From the NCBI GenBank assembly GCA_019423685.1, contig JAHZAY010000009.1:43219-107218 (forward strand): DNA of 64,000 bases, in the 5' to 3' direction. The notes below the pieces were generated by a model. The model saw only the letters and a program-made list of their open reading frames with translations, had not been told where the DNA came from and ran no database searches. Positions 43,457-53,009 of the stretch are shown here, one piece after another; position 1 is the first letter of the stretch; each line of letters begins with the position of its first letter. The DNA is from Clostridiales bacterium. GTDB taxonomy: Bacteria > Bacillota > Clostridia > Oscillospirales > Ruminococcaceae. The translations under genes and the position numbers were made by a program.

Positions 43457-45025
43457 ATGATTATGAACCCTTCCGCCATCCATGAGGTTGTCATCGATGG
43501 ACACAGCCTGACCATCGAGTCGTTTGTTGCAGTTGCACGCTTCGGTGCAAAAGTTTCGGTCGCCGCACAAGCCATCGAAAAGATGCAGCGCTCCCGCGAC
43601 CTTGCCGAAAAAATTGCAAAGGAACGCCGCGTGGCCTACGGCATCACCACCGGCTTTGGCGATTTTGCCCGCGTCGCCGTCCCGGAAGAGATGTCCAACA
43701 CCCTCTCGACCAACCTGATCCTCAGCCACTGCACCGCCACTGGCGAGCCCTATTCTCAGGAGGTGGTGCGCGGCATGCTGCTGCTGCGCGCCAATGCGCT
43801 GTGCGTCGGTGTCTCCGGCGTGCGCCCGCTGCTGGTCACCATGATGGTCGAGATGCTCAACCGCGGCGTCGTGCCGGTTGTCCCGCAGAAGGGTTCGCTG
43901 GGCGCTTCGGGCGACCTTGCCCCGCTGGCACACATGTCGCTGCCGCTGCTGGGGCGCGGACGCGCCTACTATCAGGGCGTGGAGATGGACGGCGGTGAGG
44001 CGATGGCCAAGGCCGGCATCCCGACGCTGGACACCTTGGTCTGCAAGGAGGGCCTGGGGCTGACCAACGGCACCTGTGCGATGACCTCGGTGGGGACGCT
44101 GGCGCTGTACGACACCATCTGCGCTGCCCAGCTGGCCGACCTTGTCGCCTCGATGAGCATGGAGGCGCTGACCGGCCTGCTCAACGCCTTTGACGAACGG
44201 GTGCACGCGGTGCGTGGACACAAGGGACAGCTGACGGTGGCCAAAAACTTCCGCCAACTGTGCGCCGGCTCCGAGATCCTGCAAAACTGCCAGCAGGACC
44301 GCGTCCAGGACGCCTACTCGCTGCGCTGCATCCCGCAGGTGCACGGCACCATCCGCGACGCCATCGACTATGTGACGGAAAAAGTTTCGATCGAGCTCAA
44401 CGCCGTCACCGACAACCCGCTGGTCTTTTTGGACGACGAAAACGTCATCTCCGGCGGCAACTTCCACGGCGAGCCGATGGCACTGGCCTTCGACTTTTTG
44501 GGCATCGCCTGCTCGGAGATCGCCGATATCTCCGAGCGCAGAACCGAGCGGATGGTCAACGCCGCGCTCTCCAATGGGCTGACCCCGTTTTTGACCACCG
44601 AAGGCGGCGTCAATTCGGGCTACATGATCGTGCAGTATGCGGCGGCCTCGATGGTCTCCGAAAATAAGGTGTTGGCCCACCCGGCCTCGGTCGATTCGAT
44701 CCCTTCCTCGGCAAACCAGGAGGATATGGTCTCGATGGGCACCACCGCCGCCAGAAAGGCCGGTTGGATTGTACAGAACACCCTGTCGGTCTTGGCCGAT
44801 GAGCTGCTGACCGCCTGCCAGGGCATCGACATCCGCCGCAGAATCAACACCCACGGACAGGGCATCTCGCCGGTGCACCAGAAGGTCTTTGAGAGGATGC
44901 GCCAAGAGGTGGGCTTCTATGAGGTGGACCGCGAGCTGTGGCCGGATATCAAGGCCATGGAGAAGCTGGTCCGCTCCGGCGAACTGCTTGAGATTGTCCG
45001 CGAGACGGTTGCTGATTTTGAATAA
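43457..45025 (+). CDS. hutH: histidine ammonia-lyase
   Basis: About 522 residues. It removes ammonia from histidine to give urocanate. The Ala-Ser-Gly triad that cyclises into the MIO cofactor is in GSLGASGDLAPLAH (about residue 150); the N-terminal YGITTGFG and the later NAVTDNPLVF and GNFHGEP are also conserved. AGAGG sits 10 bases before the ATG at 43457; ATGs at 43448 and 43463 are alternatives. It is separated from hutU by a 400-bp repeat-containing gap. Confidence 0.94.
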   Translation: MIMNPSAIHEVVIDGHSLTIESFVAVARFGAKVSVAAQAIEKMQRSRDLAEKIAKERRVAYGITTGFGDFARVAVPEEMSNTLSTNLILSHCTATGEPYSQEVVRGMLLLRANALCVGVSGVRPLLVTMMVEMLNRGVVPVVPQKGSLGASGDLAPLAHMSLPLLGRGRAYYQGVEMDGGEAMAKAGIPTLDTLVCKEGLGLTNGTCAMTSVGTLALYDTICAAQLADLVASMSMEALTGLLNAFDERVHAVRGHKGQLTVAKNFRQLCAGSEILQNCQQDRVQDAYSLRCIPQVHGTIRDAIDYVTEKVSIELNAVTDNPLVFLDDENVISGGNFHGEPMALAFDFLGIACSEIADISERRTERMVNAALSNGLTPFLTTEGGVNSGYMIVQYAAASMVSENKVLAHPASVDSIPSSANQEDMVSMGTTAARKAGWIVQNTLSVLADELLTACQGIDIRRRINTHGQGISPVHQKVFERMRQEVGFYEVDRELWPDIKAMEKLVRSGELLEIVRETVADFE

Positions 45026-45426
45026 TTTTTTTAAGGGACGGCAGTCCCCCTTTGCAGGTGCTCCGTGAGAGTACGGTTTTGCCTATACTCGGCAGCCTGG
45101 GTAACTTTCGTTACACGACGAAAGGTTAGGGGAACACCATTTGCAGTGGGGCCACAATCCCCTCGAAGATGCTTTCAGCGCGAAGCGCCCTTCTGGGGGG
45201 AACGGCGCCTTGTGCGCCTTGGGGGGATGATAATGCCCCCCAAGGGGAGTACCCAGAGGGGTGTCCCCTCTGGGAGATTCTTTGGTGACTTTCTCATCGG
45301 GGAGAAAGTCACCCGGGGTTTGGGGGCGGAGCACCCCAATTGATAGCAGGAGCTGCCCCTTGCGCTCCAACCAAAAGAAAATCAAAAAATCAATTCTAAT
45401 AAAAAATAAAACAGGAGGTATACAGT
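45026..45426. repeat. hutH-hutU gap filled with palindromic repeats
   Basis: No gene is credible here. The gap starts with GGGAC-ggca-GTCCC (45035-45048), then a hairpin around TAACTTTCGT/ACGAAAGGTTA (about 45112-45138), the dispersed repeat copy B, and the hutU ribosome site AGGAGG. Confidence 0.65.
45190..45336 (+). repeat. dispersed palindrome-mosaic repeat, copy B
   Basis: About 147 bp matching the reverse complement of 27810-27957. The stem GGTGACTTTCTC (45284-45295) with GAGAAAGTCACC (45302-45313) is identical; the CCCAGAGGGG/CCCCTCTGGG and GGGGG/CCCCC stems are preserved, with changes mainly in loops. It lies inside the hut cluster in the direction of transcription. Confidence 0.8.
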
Positions 45427-47448
45427 ATGGACTACAAGCCAGAAGAAGCCATGATGATTAAGCTCGACTATGACCTTCCCGAATATCCCACCTTCGTCGA
45501 GGGCATCCGCCGCGCGCCGCGCCGCGAGTCCCACCTGAGCCAGGCTGACAAGGAGCTCGCGATCAAAAACGCCCTGCGCTACATCCACCCGGACCACCAC
45601 AAACAGATGGCCAAGGAGTTTGCCCAGGAGCTGGAGGAGCACGGACGCATCTACGGCTACCGCTTCCGCCCCCAGGGGGAGATCCACGGCAAGCCGATCG
45701 ACCAGTACAAGGGCAACTGCATCGAGGGCAAGGCCTTCCAGGTCATGATCGACAACAACCTCGACTTTGACGTCGCCCTCTACCCCTACGAGTTGACCAC
45801 CTACGGCGAGACCGGCCAGGTCTGCCAGAACTGGATGCAGTACCGGCTGATTAAAAAGTACCTCGAGGTGCTCACCGACGACCAAACTCTCGTCGTCGAA
45901 TCCGGCCACCCGCTGGGCCTGTTTAAATCCCACAAGACCTCCCCGCGCGTCATCCTCACCAACGGCCTGATGATCGGCATGTTCGACAATCAGGAATCCT
46001 TCAACCGCGCCGCCGCTCTGGGTGTGGCAAACTACGGCCAGATGACCGCCGGCGGCTGGATGTACATCGGCCCGCAGGGCATCGTCCACGGCACCTTCAA
46101 CACCCTGTTAAACGCCGGCAGATTGGTGCTGGGCATCCCCAAAGAGGGCAACCTTGCCGGCAAACTGTACGTCACCTCGGGCCTGGGCGGCATGTCTGGC
46201 GCACAGGGCAAAGCAGCCGACATCGCGGGCGCTGCCTCGATCATCGCAGAGGTGGACATCTCCCGCATCATGACCCGCTACACGCAGGGATGGGTGGACA
46301 AATACACCGACAGCCTGGATCAGGCGTTGGAGTGGGCGCAGGCCGCCCAGAACGCCGGCGAGCCGTGTGCGGTCGCTTACCACGGCAACATCGTCGATCT
46401 GCTGGAGTTCCTCATCGCCAAAAAGGTACACATCGACCTGCTCTCCGACCAGACCTCCTGCCATGTGCCGTACGACGGCGGCTACTGCCCGCAGGGGCTG
46501 ACCTTCGAGCAGCGCACCGAGATGCTCGACCATGACCCTGAGCACTTTAAAGAGCTGGTCAACCAGACGCTGCGCCACCACTTTGAGCTGATCTGCCAGC
46601 TGCACGATCAGGGCACCTACTTCTTTGACTACGGCAACAGCTTCCTCAAGGCGGTCTTTGACGCCGGCGTGCCGCAGATCTGTAAAAACGGCCACGATGA
46701 GCTGGACGGCTTCATCTTCCCGTCCTATGTCGAGGACATCCTCGGCCCGTGCCTGTTCGATTACGGCTACGGCCCGTTCCGCTGGTGCTGCCTGTCCGGC
46801 AAGCCGGAGGATCTGGACGCCACTGATGCGGCCGCGATGGAGTGCATCGACCCCAATGCCCGCTATCAGGACCGCGACAACTGGATCTGGGTCCGCGACG
46901 CCAAAAAGAACAAGCTGGTGGTCGGCACCCAGTGCCGCATCCTCTATCAGGACGCCTACGGCAGAACAAAGATTGCCCTGAAGTTTAACGAGATGGTCCG
47001 CCAGGGCAAGATCGGTCCGGTCATGCTCGGCCGCGACCACCACGACACCTCCGGCACCGACTCCACCTTCCGTGAGACCTCCAACATCAAGGACGGTTCG
47101 AACATCATGGCCGATATGGCAGTGCAGTGCTTTGCAGGCAACTGCGCGCGCGGCATGAGTCTGGTGGCCCTGCACAACGGCGGCGGCACCGGCATCGGCA
47201 AGGCCATCAACGGCGGTTTTGGCATGGTGCTGGATGGCTCGGCCAGAGTGGACGAGATTTTGAAGGTTTCGATGATCTGGGACGTTATGAGCGGTGTTGC
47301 CCGCCGCAGCTGGGCGCGCAACGAGCACTCGATGGAGACCTGCGTCGAATTCAATATGTCCCATCCGGGACAGTACCACGTTACCCTGCCATATCTGGCG
47401 GACGACGAGGTGGTTAAAGAGGCCCTGGAGCAGGTGGAAGCAAAGTAG
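45427..47448 (+). CDS. hutU: urocanate hydratase (urocanase)
   Basis: A 673-residue urocanase converting urocanate to imidazolonepropionate with tightly bound NAD+. Conserved blocks include GGWMYIGPQGIVHGT, GLGGMSGAQGKAADIAGA (NAD binding) and the Cys-containing FRWCCLSG. It is longer than the 550-residue proteobacterial form and matches the long type seen in clostridia and Bacteroidetes. The ATG follows AGGAGG. Confidence 0.95.
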   Translation: MDYKPEEAMMIKLDYDLPEYPTFVEGIRRAPRRESHLSQADKELAIKNALRYIHPDHHKQMAKEFAQELEEHGRIYGYRFRPQGEIHGKPIDQYKGNCIEGKAFQVMIDNNLDFDVALYPYELTTYGETGQVCQNWMQYRLIKKYLEVLTDDQTLVVESGHPLGLFKSHKTSPRVILTNGLMIGMFDNQESFNRAAALGVANYGQMTAGGWMYIGPQGIVHGTFNTLLNAGRLVLGIPKEGNLAGKLYVTSGLGGMSGAQGKAADIAGAASIIAEVDISRIMTRYTQGWVDKYTDSLDQALEWAQAAQNAGEPCAVAYHGNIVDLLEFLIAKKVHIDLLSDQTSCHVPYDGGYCPQGLTFEQRTEMLDHDPEHFKELVNQTLRHHFELICQLHDQGTYFFDYGNSFLKAVFDAGVPQICKNGHDELDGFIFPSYVEDILGPCLFDYGYGPFRWCCLSGKPEDLDATDAAAMECIDPNARYQDRDNWIWVRDAKKNKLVVGTQCRILYQDAYGRTKIALKFNEMVRQGKIGPVMLGRDHHDTSGTDSTFRETSNIKDGSNIMADMAVQCFAGNCARGMSLVALHNGGGTGIGKAINGGFGMVLDGSARVDEILKVSMIWDVMSGVARRSWARNEHSMETCVEFNMSHPGQYHVTLPYLADDEVVKEALEQVEAK

Positions 47449-47517
47449 ACCCGCACAGCGATGCAATGTTTTGTGCGAAGGAAAATAAGACGAAAATAGA
47501 TTAGGAGGTCATCCCCT

Positions 47518-48414
47518 ATGGCAAGAATTATCGAATGTGTTCCCAACTGCTCGGAGGGCAGAGACAAAGCGATCATCGAATACATCGCCGACGCGGTGCG
47601 CAGTGTGCCGGGTGTGGCGCTGATGGACTACTCCTCCGACGAAAACCACAACCGCAGCGTCTTTACCATCGTCGGCGACCCCGATCAGATGGGTGAGGCG
47701 GCCTTCCGCTTTGCCAAAGCCTGCGTCGAAAAGATCGACATGAGAAAGCACCACGGCGAACATCCCCGTATGGGCGCGGTGGATGTCATCCCCTTCACCC
47801 CGGTCAAGGATGTCAGCATGGAGGAGTGCATCGAGCTGTCCAAAAAGGTGGGCAAGCGCATCTGGGAAGAGCTGAAGATGCCGGTCACACTGTATGAGGA
47901 GTCCGCCAGCGCACCCCACCGCAGAAACCTGGCCGCCATCCGTAAGGGCCAGTTTGAGGGGATGCCGGAGAAGCTAAAAGACCCCAAGTGGTACCCCGAC
48001 TACGGCAACCATGAGATCCACCCCACAGCGGGCATCGTGGCCGTCGGCGCGCGCTTCCCGCTGGTAGCATTTAACATCAACCTCTCCACCTCCGACGTCG
48101 AGATCGCCAACAAGATCGCCAAGACCATCCGCGAATCCTCCGGCGGCATGCGCTGGGTCAAATCGATCGGCGTCATGCTCGAGGAGCGCAACACCGCCCA
48201 GGTCTCGATCAACATGACCAACTACACCAAGACCCCCATCTACCGCGTCTATGAGACGGTCCGCTTTGAGGCTGCCCGCTACGGCGTGCAGATCATCGGC
48301 TCGGAGCTGATCGGCATCGTGCCGATGGATGCGCTCATCGAGACGGCTGAATACTACCTCAAGCTCGAAAACTTTGACAAGGACAACCAGGTGATGGAGA
48401 AACACCTGCTGTAA
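47518..48414 (+). CDS. ftcD: glutamate formimidoyltransferase
   Basis: A 298-residue stand-alone formiminotransferase that passes the formimino group of formiminoglutamate to THF, releasing glutamate. The N-terminus ECVPNCSEGRD and RKHHGEHPRMGAVDVIPF, with the catalytic His, are hallmarks. In animals this domain is fused to the cyclodeaminase, encoded here separately at 49714. It therefore defines the THF-dependent branch of histidine degradation. Ribosome site AGGAGG. Confidence 0.95.
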   Translation: MARIIECVPNCSEGRDKAIIEYIADAVRSVPGVALMDYSSDENHNRSVFTIVGDPDQMGEAAFRFAKACVEKIDMRKHHGEHPRMGAVDVIPFTPVKDVSMEECIELSKKVGKRIWEELKMPVTLYEESASAPHRRNLAAIRKGQFEGMPEKLKDPKWYPDYGNHEIHPTAGIVAVGARFPLVAFNINLSTSDVEIANKIAKTIRESSGGMRWVKSIGVMLEERNTAQVSINMTNYTKTPIYRVYETVRFEAARYGVQIIGSELIGIVPMDALIETAEYYLKLENFDKDNQVMEKHLL

Positions 48415-48434
48415 GCGAAAGGAGGACTGCCAAG

Positions 48435-49682
48435 ATGGCATCCCTTTTGATCCACCACATCGGCATGCTCGCCACCGCCACCGGCTCTGCGGCAAAGGCC
48501 GGGGCAGAACAGGGACAGATCCAGGTGCTGCGGGACGCCTATGTCGCGGTGCAGGACGGCAAAATCACCGCCGTGGGGGAGGGCAACTTCCCCCAATCGC
48601 TTCTGAGCGAGGGCTACACCTGCATCGACGCACAGGGAAGCCTTGTCACCGCGGGGTTAGTCGATGCGCACACCCACCTGGTCTTTGGGGGCTGGCGGGA
48701 GGATGAGCTTGCCTTAAAGTTGCACGGCGTGCCGTATCTGGACATTTTGGCGCAGGGCGGGGGCATCCTGTCCACCGTGCGTGCCACCCGCAGGGCAAGC
48801 CGGGAGGAGCTGCTGCAAAAGACCCGAAAGGCTTTGTCCACCATGCTCTCCTACGGCACCACCACCTGTGAGGCAAAGAGCGGCTACGGCTTAAATCTGG
48901 AGGACGAGTGCAAACAGCTGGAAGTCGTCGAGCAGCTCAAAGGCTGCCAGCCGGTGGAGCTGGTCTCCACCTTTATGGCCGCGCACGCCCTGCCGGAGGA
49001 GTACAAGGACGACCGCGAGGGCTATCTGTCGCTTGTCATCGACCGGATGCTGCCCTATGTGGTGCAGCACCATCTGGCCGAATACTGCGACGTCTTTTGC
49101 GAGACCGGCGTATTTACCGCACAGGAGTCCCGGCGCATCCTGCAAGCGGCGCAGAAATTGGGGCTGGGCGCCAAGATCCACGCCGACGAGATCGATCCCA
49201 TCGGCGGATCGCAGCTTGCCGGGGAGATCGGCGCAGTTTCCGCCGAGCACCTTATCGTCTGCCCGCAGGAGGGCATCGCCTCGATGGCGAGGGCTTCGAC
49301 CATCGCCTGCCTGCTGCCGGCGACCTCCTTTTATCTGGGGGCCACCTTTGCGCCGGCCAAACAGATGATTGAGGCGGGGGTACCGGTCGCCATCGCCACC
49401 GACTTTAACCCCGGTTCCACCCCGAACCTCTCGTTGCAGCTGGCGATGAACATCGCCTGCTACCGTTACCGCATGACCCCGGAGGAGACGCTCACCGCCG
49501 CCACCCTCAACGCTGCCGCCGCCATCGGCCGCGCCGGCAAGGTGGGCACCGTGGAGGTAGGCAAACAGGCCGACCTGCTGATCTGGGACGCGGACAACCT
49601 CAACTACATCTTCTACCGCTACGGCAACAACCTCGTCAAGACGGTCATCAAGGCCGGGGAGGTTGTCTGCTGCAACGGATAA
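48435..49682 (+). CDS. hutI: imidazolonepropionase
   Basis: A 415-residue amidohydrolase opening the ring of imidazolonepropionate to formiminoglutamate. The metal motif DAHTHLVFGG, the substrate loop after it, HADEI and the Asp in IATDFNPGS are characteristic. It follows ftcD by 20 bases with GAAAGGAGG upstream. Its position between the transferase and cyclodeaminase fits a single catabolic operon. Confidence 0.95.
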   Translation: MASLLIHHIGMLATATGSAAKAGAEQGQIQVLRDAYVAVQDGKITAVGEGNFPQSLLSEGYTCIDAQGSLVTAGLVDAHTHLVFGGWREDELALKLHGVPYLDILAQGGGILSTVRATRRASREELLQKTRKALSTMLSYGTTTCEAKSGYGLNLEDECKQLEVVEQLKGCQPVELVSTFMAAHALPEEYKDDREGYLSLVIDRMLPYVVQHHLAEYCDVFCETGVFTAQESRRILQAAQKLGLGAKIHADEIDPIGGSQLAGEIGAVSAEHLIVCPQEGIASMARASTIACLLPATSFYLGATFAPAKQMIEAGVPVAIATDFNPGSTPNLSLQLAMNIACYRYRMTPEETLTAATLNAAAAIGRAGKVGTVEVGKQADLLIWDADNLNYIFYRYGNNLVKTVIKAGEVVCCNG

Positions 49683-49713
49683 AACAGATAGACAACAGAA
49701 AGGAAGTATCTTG

Positions 49714-50340
49714 ATGAAACTGACCGAAATGAAGGTAAATGAGTTTATCGGGCTGCTGGCCTCCGACGCTCCGGCGCCGGGCGGCGGTTCGGCCTCCGCT
49801 CTGGCGGGCGCAATGGGCGTTGGATTGTCCAAGATGGTGGCTGCACTGACCACCGGCAAGGCAAAGTATGCCGAGTTTGAGCCGACGGTGCAGCAGATTC
49901 TGGCGCAGGCCGGCGGGCTGACCGAAAAGCTGACCGCCGCCATCGACCGCGACACCGAGGCCTTTGATGGGGTATCGGCCGTCTTTGCGATGCCAAAGGG
50001 CACCGACGAGGAGAAGGCTGCCCGCAAGGCAGCGATGCAGAAGGCGCTCAAGGAGGCGACCCTTGTCCCCTATGAGACGATGCAGCTGTGCCTGGATTCG
50101 CTCAAGGTGGTCCAGATGGGCGTGGGACACACCAATACAAGCGCCGCCAGCGACCTGGGCGTAGCGGCGCTGAACCTGAAGTCTGCGGTGCAGGGCGCGT
50201 GGCTGAATGTGCTGATTAACCTGGCGGGCATCAAGGACGAGGCGTTTGTCGCCGAGTATAAGCAGAAGGGCCAGGAGATCCTCGCACAGGCGCTGCCGCT
50301 TGCCGACGAGATCTACAACACCATCCTTGCAAGCTTATAA
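49714..50340 (+). CDS. fchA: formiminotetrahydrofolate cyclodeaminase
   Basis: A 208-residue cyclodeaminase converting 5-formimino-THF to 5,10-methenyl-THF and ammonia. The N-terminal part DAPAPGGGSASALAGAMG is the family signature; the protein is mostly helical. The frame opens 17 codons earlier inside hutI, but GAAAGGAAG supports the ATG at 49714. It completes the conversion of the histidine ring carbon to a usable one-carbon unit and ends the hut cluster. Confidence 0.93.
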   Translation: MKLTEMKVNEFIGLLASDAPAPGGGSASALAGAMGVGLSKMVAALTTGKAKYAEFEPTVQQILAQAGGLTEKLTAAIDRDTEAFDGVSAVFAMPKGTDEEKAARKAAMQKALKEATLVPYETMQLCLDSLKVVQMGVGHTNTSAASDLGVAALNLKSAVQGAWLNVLINLAGIKDEAFVAEYKQKGQEILAQALPLADEIYNTILASL

Positions 50341-50356
50341 AGAAAAGAACAGATGA

Positions 50357-50392
50357 AAAAAGGTCCCGACAGGAAACTGTCGGGACCTTTTT
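50357..50392 (+). terminator. intrinsic terminator of the hut cluster
   Basis: A perfect 16-bp stem, AAAAAGGTCCCGACAG with CTGTCGGGACCTTTTT, GAAA loop. The A and T flanks let it serve both strands. Confidence 0.92.
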
Positions 50393-50499
50393 GTGCTTTC
50401 CATACACTTTGAGGTCTAGGCAAAGGTACAGAGAAATGTGAAAGGGAGGCTAGAGGGAGAAAGCTGCAAAGGCCCCCTCTCACTGGCGCTGTGAGCGGA

Positions 50500-52743
50500 T
50501 TATTCGAGTTGCAGGTATCGACTTGGCAATCCAGAATAAAGGATTGCCAAGCGGTGCAGGGCCCGCGTACAGGCCACATACAGCAGTTGGCGGTCGGATG
50601 GGTCGTGATAATTTTCGTCGCTTGCAAAGCAGACAATCGCCGCATCAAACTCCAACCCTTTGGCCATGTATACCGGCATCAGCATCACGCCGGAGAAGAT
50701 TTCCCGCCGTTCTGCGTCCATCAAATGCAGCGGAATGTCAGGGGAGAGCTGCTCGCGCAGCACGCCGTAGAGGGATTGTGCCTGGCTCTTGCTCTTGCAG
50801 ATGATGCCGATGGAGGTATATCCCTCTTTCTGGTATTCTGCAATCTGTTGTGCCGCCTGCGCCGCCATCTCTGCGAGGTCTTTGCTTTGCAGAATTACCG
50901 GAGGCTTTTCGTGGCGCTCAAAGCTTTCCATCTGGTTTCCCTCAGGCAGCAGACGGCGGGAAAACTCGTTGATCTCGTACGATGAGCGAAATCCCTTGTT
51001 TAAGGTCAGCAGACAGGAGGACTTCTTGTCCAAAATCCGCGCAGCATCCTGGTAGAACTGTTCCGTTTCGCGCTTTTCGATGGTCTGGTTGTAGTCGCCC
51101 ATCACGGTGTAGCGGGCAGCGGGGAAGAGACACTTTAAGATGTAAAGGTGAATGGGGTAATAGTCCTGTGCCTCATCCACTACAACCTGACGGATGTCCG
51201 GAAAGAGATCGTTTCCGAATAGGCGCAGGTGCAGATAGAGCAGCGGCATTGCCTCCAGGTAGGAAAGGGCGTTTCCGGCGGTTAGCCGACGATAGAAGAG
51301 GTCGAGCAGCTGGTCGATCTTCTCTGGCAGCGCAAGTCCGGCCGCTATCCGCATGAAGAGATGCTGGTCGCCGGTCAGGGCGGTGAGCAGTTTGCGGCTG
51401 TCGATCTCGGTGAAGGATTTTATCTGTCGTTTGATGCGGGTGAGCTCCTTGATGGAGAGCAACCGGCCAAACTGTTTTTTGTCGTAGAGATGCTGTACAA
51501 AGGTGCCGGAGAACTGTTGGAGGTGTGGCAGCCGGTGCTCGCGGCGCAGCTTGTGAATGGGAATCCACAGCCGCTCTTCCAGCAGCTTGAGTGCACCGGC
51601 CAGAGGGGCGCGCCCACAGGCCTTGAGCACAAAGGAGGACATCTCCTGTCGGGTTTCCAACAACTTTCCATCGTAGTAGAGGTCCGAGTAGGGGATCATC
51701 TTTCTGGAATAGTAGGAGATAAAGCGATCGAGAATCTGAACGAAGGTTTCGGAAAAGAAAAAGTCTACCGCTTCCCGCAGCAGAGAGTCCTCGGGAAGGT
51801 TGATCAGCTCGTCGAGCAGCGCGTTGCGCGCAGAAAGGCGCACGCCGGTGAGCACCTTGGAGAAGAGCACCTCGAAGGTCAGGCTCTGCACATTCTTTTC
51901 ACCCAGAGAAGGCAGGACATTGGCGATATAGCTGCCAAAGAGATTGTTTGGCGAGATGATGACGATGTTGTTGGCGTACAGCTTTTGGGTTGCACCCTCA
52001 TAGAGCTGGAAGGCTACACGGTGCAGCGCAACCGAGGTCTTGCCGCTGCCGGCCACTCCCTGTACAAACAGCGCTTCATTGCGGGTGTCGCGGATGATGC
52101 GGTCCTGCTGGCGCTGGATGGTCTCGACGATCGAGCGCATTTGCGGTGAGGCGTTGTGTGAGAGGGCCTCGCGGAGCATGTTGTCGGTGATGTTGACATC
52201 CGAGTCAAAGAAGTAGTTGAGCTGTCCGTCCTTGATCTCGTACTGGCGCTTGAGGGAGATGTCGCCGCGGATGGTGCCGGATGGTGCGTCAAACTGGGCA
52301 GGACCGGTTTCATAGCGGTAAAAAAGGCTGGCAATAGGGGTGCGCCAGTCGTAGACGTAGGTCTCGTAGCTGTCCTCGTCCTGGACGGTGAACAGGCCGA
52401 TGTAGATCTTTTCAGGCGGGGAGGATTCAAAGCCGTTCTCGGTAAAGTCGATGCGGGCAAAATACGGGGAATCCAGCGATTGCCGGTAGTGGTCGATGCG
52501 CTTGTGGGCTGCGTCGTACCGGCCGGACTGGGCTTGGATGGATTCCAGCACCTGATGGGCCTCGACAGCGTTGTCAAAACCGCCGCGGAAGGAGACGTTT
52601 TCCCACATATCCTTCCTTGCCAGGATAATCTGCTCCTTTTCATCCGAGCAGATTGCCTCTTCACGGGCAAGGTTTTCCCGGATAAAGTCGAGGGTTTTTT
52701 GCAGATATTGCTGTTCGAGGACAAATTCTTTCTGGTATTCCAT
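50500..52743 (-). CDS. helD: HelD-like superfamily 1 helicase
   Basis: A 747-residue UvrD/HelD-type ATPase. The N-terminal coiled coil (EYQKEFVLEQQYLQKTLDFI) precedes a domain with YDWRTPIASLFYRYE, then Walker A GVAGSGKTSVALHR near 230, and motif II VVDEAQDYYP. This layout matches Gram-positive HelD, which binds RNA polymerase and helps release it from DNA, rather than UvrD/PcrA. The ATG follows AAAGGAGG, and a promoter lies at 52815-52843 on the minus strand. Confidence 0.9.
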   Translation of the reverse strand: MEYQKEFVLEQQYLQKTLDFIRENLAREEAICSDEKEQIILARKDMWENVSFRGGFDNAVEAHQVLESIQAQSGRYDAAHKRIDHYRQSLDSPYFARIDFTENGFESSPPEKIYIGLFTVQDEDSYETYVYDWRTPIASLFYRYETGPAQFDAPSGTIRGDISLKRQYEIKDGQLNYFFDSDVNITDNMLREALSHNASPQMRSIVETIQRQQDRIIRDTRNEALFVQGVAGSGKTSVALHRVAFQLYEGATQKLYANNIVIISPNNLFGSYIANVLPSLGEKNVQSLTFEVLFSKVLTGVRLSARNALLDELINLPEDSLLREAVDFFFSETFVQILDRFISYYSRKMIPYSDLYYDGKLLETRQEMSSFVLKACGRAPLAGALKLLEERLWIPIHKLRREHRLPHLQQFSGTFVQHLYDKKQFGRLLSIKELTRIKRQIKSFTEIDSRKLLTALTGDQHLFMRIAAGLALPEKIDQLLDLFYRRLTAGNALSYLEAMPLLYLHLRLFGNDLFPDIRQVVVDEAQDYYPIHLYILKCLFPAARYTVMGDYNQTIEKRETEQFYQDAARILDKKSSCLLTLNKGFRSSYEINEFSRRLLPEGNQMESFERHEKPPVILQSKDLAEMAAQAAQQIAEYQKEGYTSIGIICKSKSQAQSLYGVLREQLSPDIPLHLMDAERREIFSGVMLMPVYMAKGLEFDAAIVCFASDENYHDPSDRQLLYVACTRALHRLAILYSGLPSRYLQLE

Positions 52744-52814
52744 AAAATCCTCCTTTACAAAAGGGTATAGACAAGAAGGCGACGGAGGCTCAAAGCCCCC
52801 AGGGTATCTTTTTT

Positions 52815-52843
52815 ATTATACCATTGAAAGAAAGGTTTTACAA
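52815..52843 (-). promoter_or_regulatory. promoter of helD
   Basis: On the minus strand TTGTAA (52843-52838) and TATAAT (52820-52815), 17-bp spacer. Confidence 0.7.
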
Positions 52844-52938
52844 TAGGGGAGAATCGGCTTTTGCCCTGCAAGCGGCACGGGTTTATAAGAGGGGAAGGTT
52901 AGGAACCATCTTGATGAAAAGGGGAGGAGAAGCGTAGA

Positions 52939-52988
52939 AAAAACAAAAGCCGAAGCGCTCTGCTGTGGGCGGGGCGATTCGGCTTTAT
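52939..52988 (-). terminator. terminator of the gcv-glyA unit
   Basis: On the minus strand AAGCCGAA-t-CGC pairs with GCG-c-TTCGGCTT, followed by TTGTTTTTT. Confidence 0.8.
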
Positions 52989-53009
52989 GGGGGTTAGGAG
53001 TATAAGGAG

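Noticed and set aside
45190..45336. Repeat considered as a CRISPR or riboswitch
   Set aside because: No repeated spacer pattern, and the same element occurs elsewhere in the opposite orientation next to an unrelated gene.
45065..45385. Short frames on both strands in the hutH-hutU gap
   Set aside because: Same repeat DNA as at 27.8 kb; no start signals.
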